A stretch of 43,463 nucleotides of DNA. Origin: Rhodospirillales bacterium (GTDB lineage Bacteria > Pseudomonadota > Alphaproteobacteria > Rhodospirillales > Magnetovibrionaceae). Where the stretch lies: positions 1 to 43,463 of the forward strand of contig JANLGW010000019.1 of the NCBI GenBank assembly GCA_024653965.1, given 5' to 3'. The stretch's first letter is position 1; every line of letters starts with the position of its first letter. The notes beneath the pieces were generated by a model. It searched no databases. It saw only the letters and a list, made by a program, of their open reading frames with translations, and had not been told where the DNA came from. The position numbers and the translations under genes are program-made. Shown here one piece after another: positions 41,982 to 43,463 of the stretch.

Positions 41982-43037
41982 TTATTGATCGAAGGCCACT
42001 CTGTCCATCATTTTAGCGGCTTCGGTGTGTTGGGCAACGATTTCGGCCAGATTGCGATTGTCGGCTTTGAATGCGCCCCACGAGGCGACCAGTGGGTCTA
42101 CCGCCACGCCCTCTTTCAGGGGGTATTCAAAGTTTTCCGCAGCGAAAATGCGTTGCGCGTTATCGGAGGATAAAAACTCCAGGAACTTGATCGCCGTGTC
42201 CAGATGTTTGGCGCTTTGTGTTACGGCGGCGGCGGATACGTTCACATGTGCGCCACGATCGGACTGATTGGGGAAAATCAGGTTGACGGCGGCGGCCCAT
42301 TCTTTTTCTTCGGGCTTATCGTCGTTGGTCAGCATCTTGCCGAAGTAATAGCTGTTGCCGATGGCGACGTCGCACTCGCCTTCTTTGATGGCTTTGACTT
42401 GGGCGCGATCATTGCCTTGCGGGCGGCGGGCAAGATTGTCCTTCACGCCCTGCAGCCAAGCTTGCGCTTCATCGATGCCCTTGGCGGCGATAACCGACGC
42501 CAGCAGCGAGATGTTGTAGGGGTGTTTGCCCGAACGGGCGCATACACGGCCTTTCATATGCGGCTGGGCCAGATCTTCGTAAGTGTCGGCCTCGCCGGGT
42601 TTGACACGGGTCTTGTGCGCGTAGATGACCCGCGCACGCATCGTCAGCCCATACCACAAACCTTCGGGGTGGCGGTATTGGGCGGGGATGTTGGTGCTGA
42701 GCGTATCGCTCGTCACCGGTTGCAGCAGATTTTCGCTCTGGAATTCTTCCATACGGTTGATGTCGGCGGTTAAAATCACATCGGCGGGGCTGTTCATGCC
42801 TTCGGCCTTGAGGCGCTGCACCAGGCCTTCCTGGGCAAATACGATTTTGACGTCGATATCGGTTTCTTTCTCGAATGCTTCGATCAGCGGGTTCACCAAA
42901 AATTCCTGGCGGTAGGAATAGACATTGAGCACGTTGCCAGCATTTTCGGCAGCGTTTGCGTTCAACGCAGGGCCGAATAAGGCACCCAATAATGGGGCTA
43001 TGATCAGGGAGCGGAGGACATAAGTTTTTATATTCAT
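41982..43037 (-). CDS. fbpA: Ferric iron-binding periplasmic protein (FutA/FbpA-like)
   Basis: A 351-aa periplasmic binding protein. The Sec signal (LRSLIIAPLLGALFGPALNA) ends at ANA. The mature start VLNVYSYRQEFLVNPLIEAF, then VKIVFAQEGLVQRLKAEG and DVILTADINRM, is close to FutA/FbpA. Tyrosines that usually hold Fe(III) are present (YSYR near the start and GNSYYFGKM in the second lobe). It should capture Fe(III) for the adjacent permease and ATPase. Two Fur-type palindromes lie 48-105 nt upstream, consistent with iron repression. Confidence 0.93.
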   Translation of the reverse strand: MNIKTYVLRSLIIAPLLGALFGPALNANAAENAGNVLNVYSYRQEFLVNPLIEAFEKETDIDVKIVFAQEGLVQRLKAEGMNSPADVILTADINRMEEFQSENLLQPVTSDTLSTNIPAQYRHPEGLWYGLTMRARVIYAHKTRVKPGEADTYEDLAQPHMKGRVCARSGKHPYNISLLASVIAAKGIDEAQAWLQGVKDNLARRPQGNDRAQVKAIKEGECDVAIGNSYYFGKMLTNDDKPEEKEWAAAVNLIFPNQSDRGAHVNVSAAAVTQSAKHLDTAIKFLEFLSSDNAQRIFAAENFEYPLKEGVAVDPLVASWGAFKADNRNLAEIVAQHTEAAKMMDRVAFDQ

Positions 43038-43084
43038 GTGTGTTTTGTCCTTGGAGATTAGGGGCAGAGTAGGCCTGAGGTTAG

Positions 43085-43101
43085 TTGAGAATGATTCGCA
43101 A
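43085..43101. promoter_or_regulatory. Fur-type operator 1 upstream of fbpA
   Basis: TTGAGAATGATTCGCAA is a 17-bp near-palindrome (7 of 8 arm positions match) of the form TTGnnAATnATTnnCAA. It lies about 48 nt before the fbpA start. Its half-site ATTCGCAA is shared with operator 2, 41 bp away (centre to centre). Confidence 0.75.
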
Positions 43102-43125
43102 TTGACAAGGCTGACCCTAGGCTAG

Positions 43126-43142
43126 TTGCGAATCATTTGCAA
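43126..43142. promoter_or_regulatory. Fur-type operator 2 upstream of fbpA
   Basis: TTGCGAATCATTTGCAA is a 17-bp near-palindrome (7 of 8 arm positions match), resembling alphaproteobacterial Fur sites. The two operators sit about four helical turns apart, so two dimers could bind the same face. The rest of 43143-43337 contains an AT-rich patch (43150-43172) that may hold the fbpA promoter; no other element was recognised. Confidence 0.78.
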
Positions 43143-43337
43143 CTGAAAATAACATATTTTTTATAAGGCTATTTTTCCCCTGTCGCCTGGGAACTCTGGG
43201 GCTGTGCGGGTGGAGGTGGAGAACGCTCTGAGATCAAAAAAACAGTGCATAAACCGATATTTAACTGCATTGTAGGATGCTCTATGATGCATGGGTCCGT
43301 AAAAAGACCGTTATATGCATGGCAAATGGGACCACAC

Positions 43338-43463
43338 ATGAAGATTGGAAATGTTGATCGAGGCAAAGGCGTTGACCGCGCGACCCCCAAAAAGGGCGTT
43401 TCCGGCGGTTCGGGCGCTTCGTTTGCCGATCAATTGCGCGGGGCGTCCCACGCTGAAAGCGCT
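43338..43463 (+). CDS. fliX: Probable flagellar assembly regulator FliX, N-terminus (partial)
   Basis: The first 42 codons of a plus-strand gene that continues outside the window: MKIGNVDRGKGVDRATPKKG, then VSGGSGASFADQL. FliX proteins begin with MKI/MKV and a Gly/Ser/Lys-rich flexible stretch, and fliX is often divergent from flgI in alphaproteobacteria. The short visible part cannot exclude another basic, disordered N-terminus. If correct, FliX would tune the sigma-54 activator FlbD that acts on flgE and flgI. Confidence 0.5.
   Translation, partial: MKIGNVDRGKGVDRATPKKGVSGGSGASFADQLRGASHAESA

Overview
The window reads as an alphaproteobacterial chromosome, most likely from the Rhodospirillales or relatives. 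It carries flaF and flbT, regulators typical of alphaproteobacteria, beside flgL, flgK, flgI and flgE, and sigma-54 type promoters in front of the late flagellar genes flgE and flgI. No rRNA, tRNA or CRISPR array was seen. Base composition changes visibly along the window: AT-rich from about 0.3 to 28.8 kb, intermediate in the flagellar genes, and GC-rich in the iron-transport genes, which suggests different histories.

Layout. (1) 1-261: the 3' end of a flagellin gene and its terminator. (2) 0.37-28.1 kb: a large glycan-biosynthesis island between the flagellin gene and flbT. It encodes five radical SAM enzymes (three with B12-type N-termini, two SPASM-type), a family 2 glycosyltransferase, a GDP-mannose-hydrolase-type Nudix protein with a decayed paralogue in front, an SDR epimerase/reductase, two methyltransferases, a TPP enzyme of the acetolactate-synthase/YerE type, an RfbH-type CDP-hexose 3-dehydrase, an HpcH/HpaI aldolase and a HAD phosphatase. 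It also holds late pseudaminic-acid genes (pseF, pseG fused to a GNAT-like domain, pseI), a Gfo/Idh oxidoreductase, two adenylating-enzyme/carrier-protein pairs and an AAC(3)-fold N-acyltransferase. (3) 28.1-28.8 kb: a junction made of IS3 and IS630 remnants. (4) 28.9-38.9 kb: a minus-strand flagellar block in the order flgE, flgI-flgJ-flgN-flgK-flgL, flaF, an unknown gene, flbT. (5) 39.1-43.0 kb: an FbpABC/Fut-type ferric iron importer behind two Fur-type palindromes. (6) 43.34 kb to the end: the start of a gene that is probably fliX.

How it fits together. The position between flagellin and its regulators suggests that the island makes and decorates the sugar placed on flagellin. PseG, PseI and PseF give CMP-pseudaminic acid, or a close nonulosonic acid, from a precursor made elsewhere, since pseB and pseC are not here. 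The carrier proteins, adenylating enzymes, AAC(3)-like acyltransferase, methyltransferases and B12 radical SAM enzymes could add unusual acyl and methyl groups. RfbH plus the YerE-like TPP enzyme point to a second product, a 3,6-dideoxy, possibly branched, CDP-sugar. These pathway assignments are inference from family membership and gene order.

Most notable points: a pseF frame whose best start codon is ATC; a PseG-GNAT fusion; an amino-acid adenylation/carrier module bracketed by two same-direction IS3 remnants; an acyltransferase gene bounded by perfect 14-bp direct repeats; an IS630 remnant inactivated by three TGA codons where tryptophan is expected; an uncharacterised gene between flaF and flbT; and an FlgL with a three-repeat insertion.
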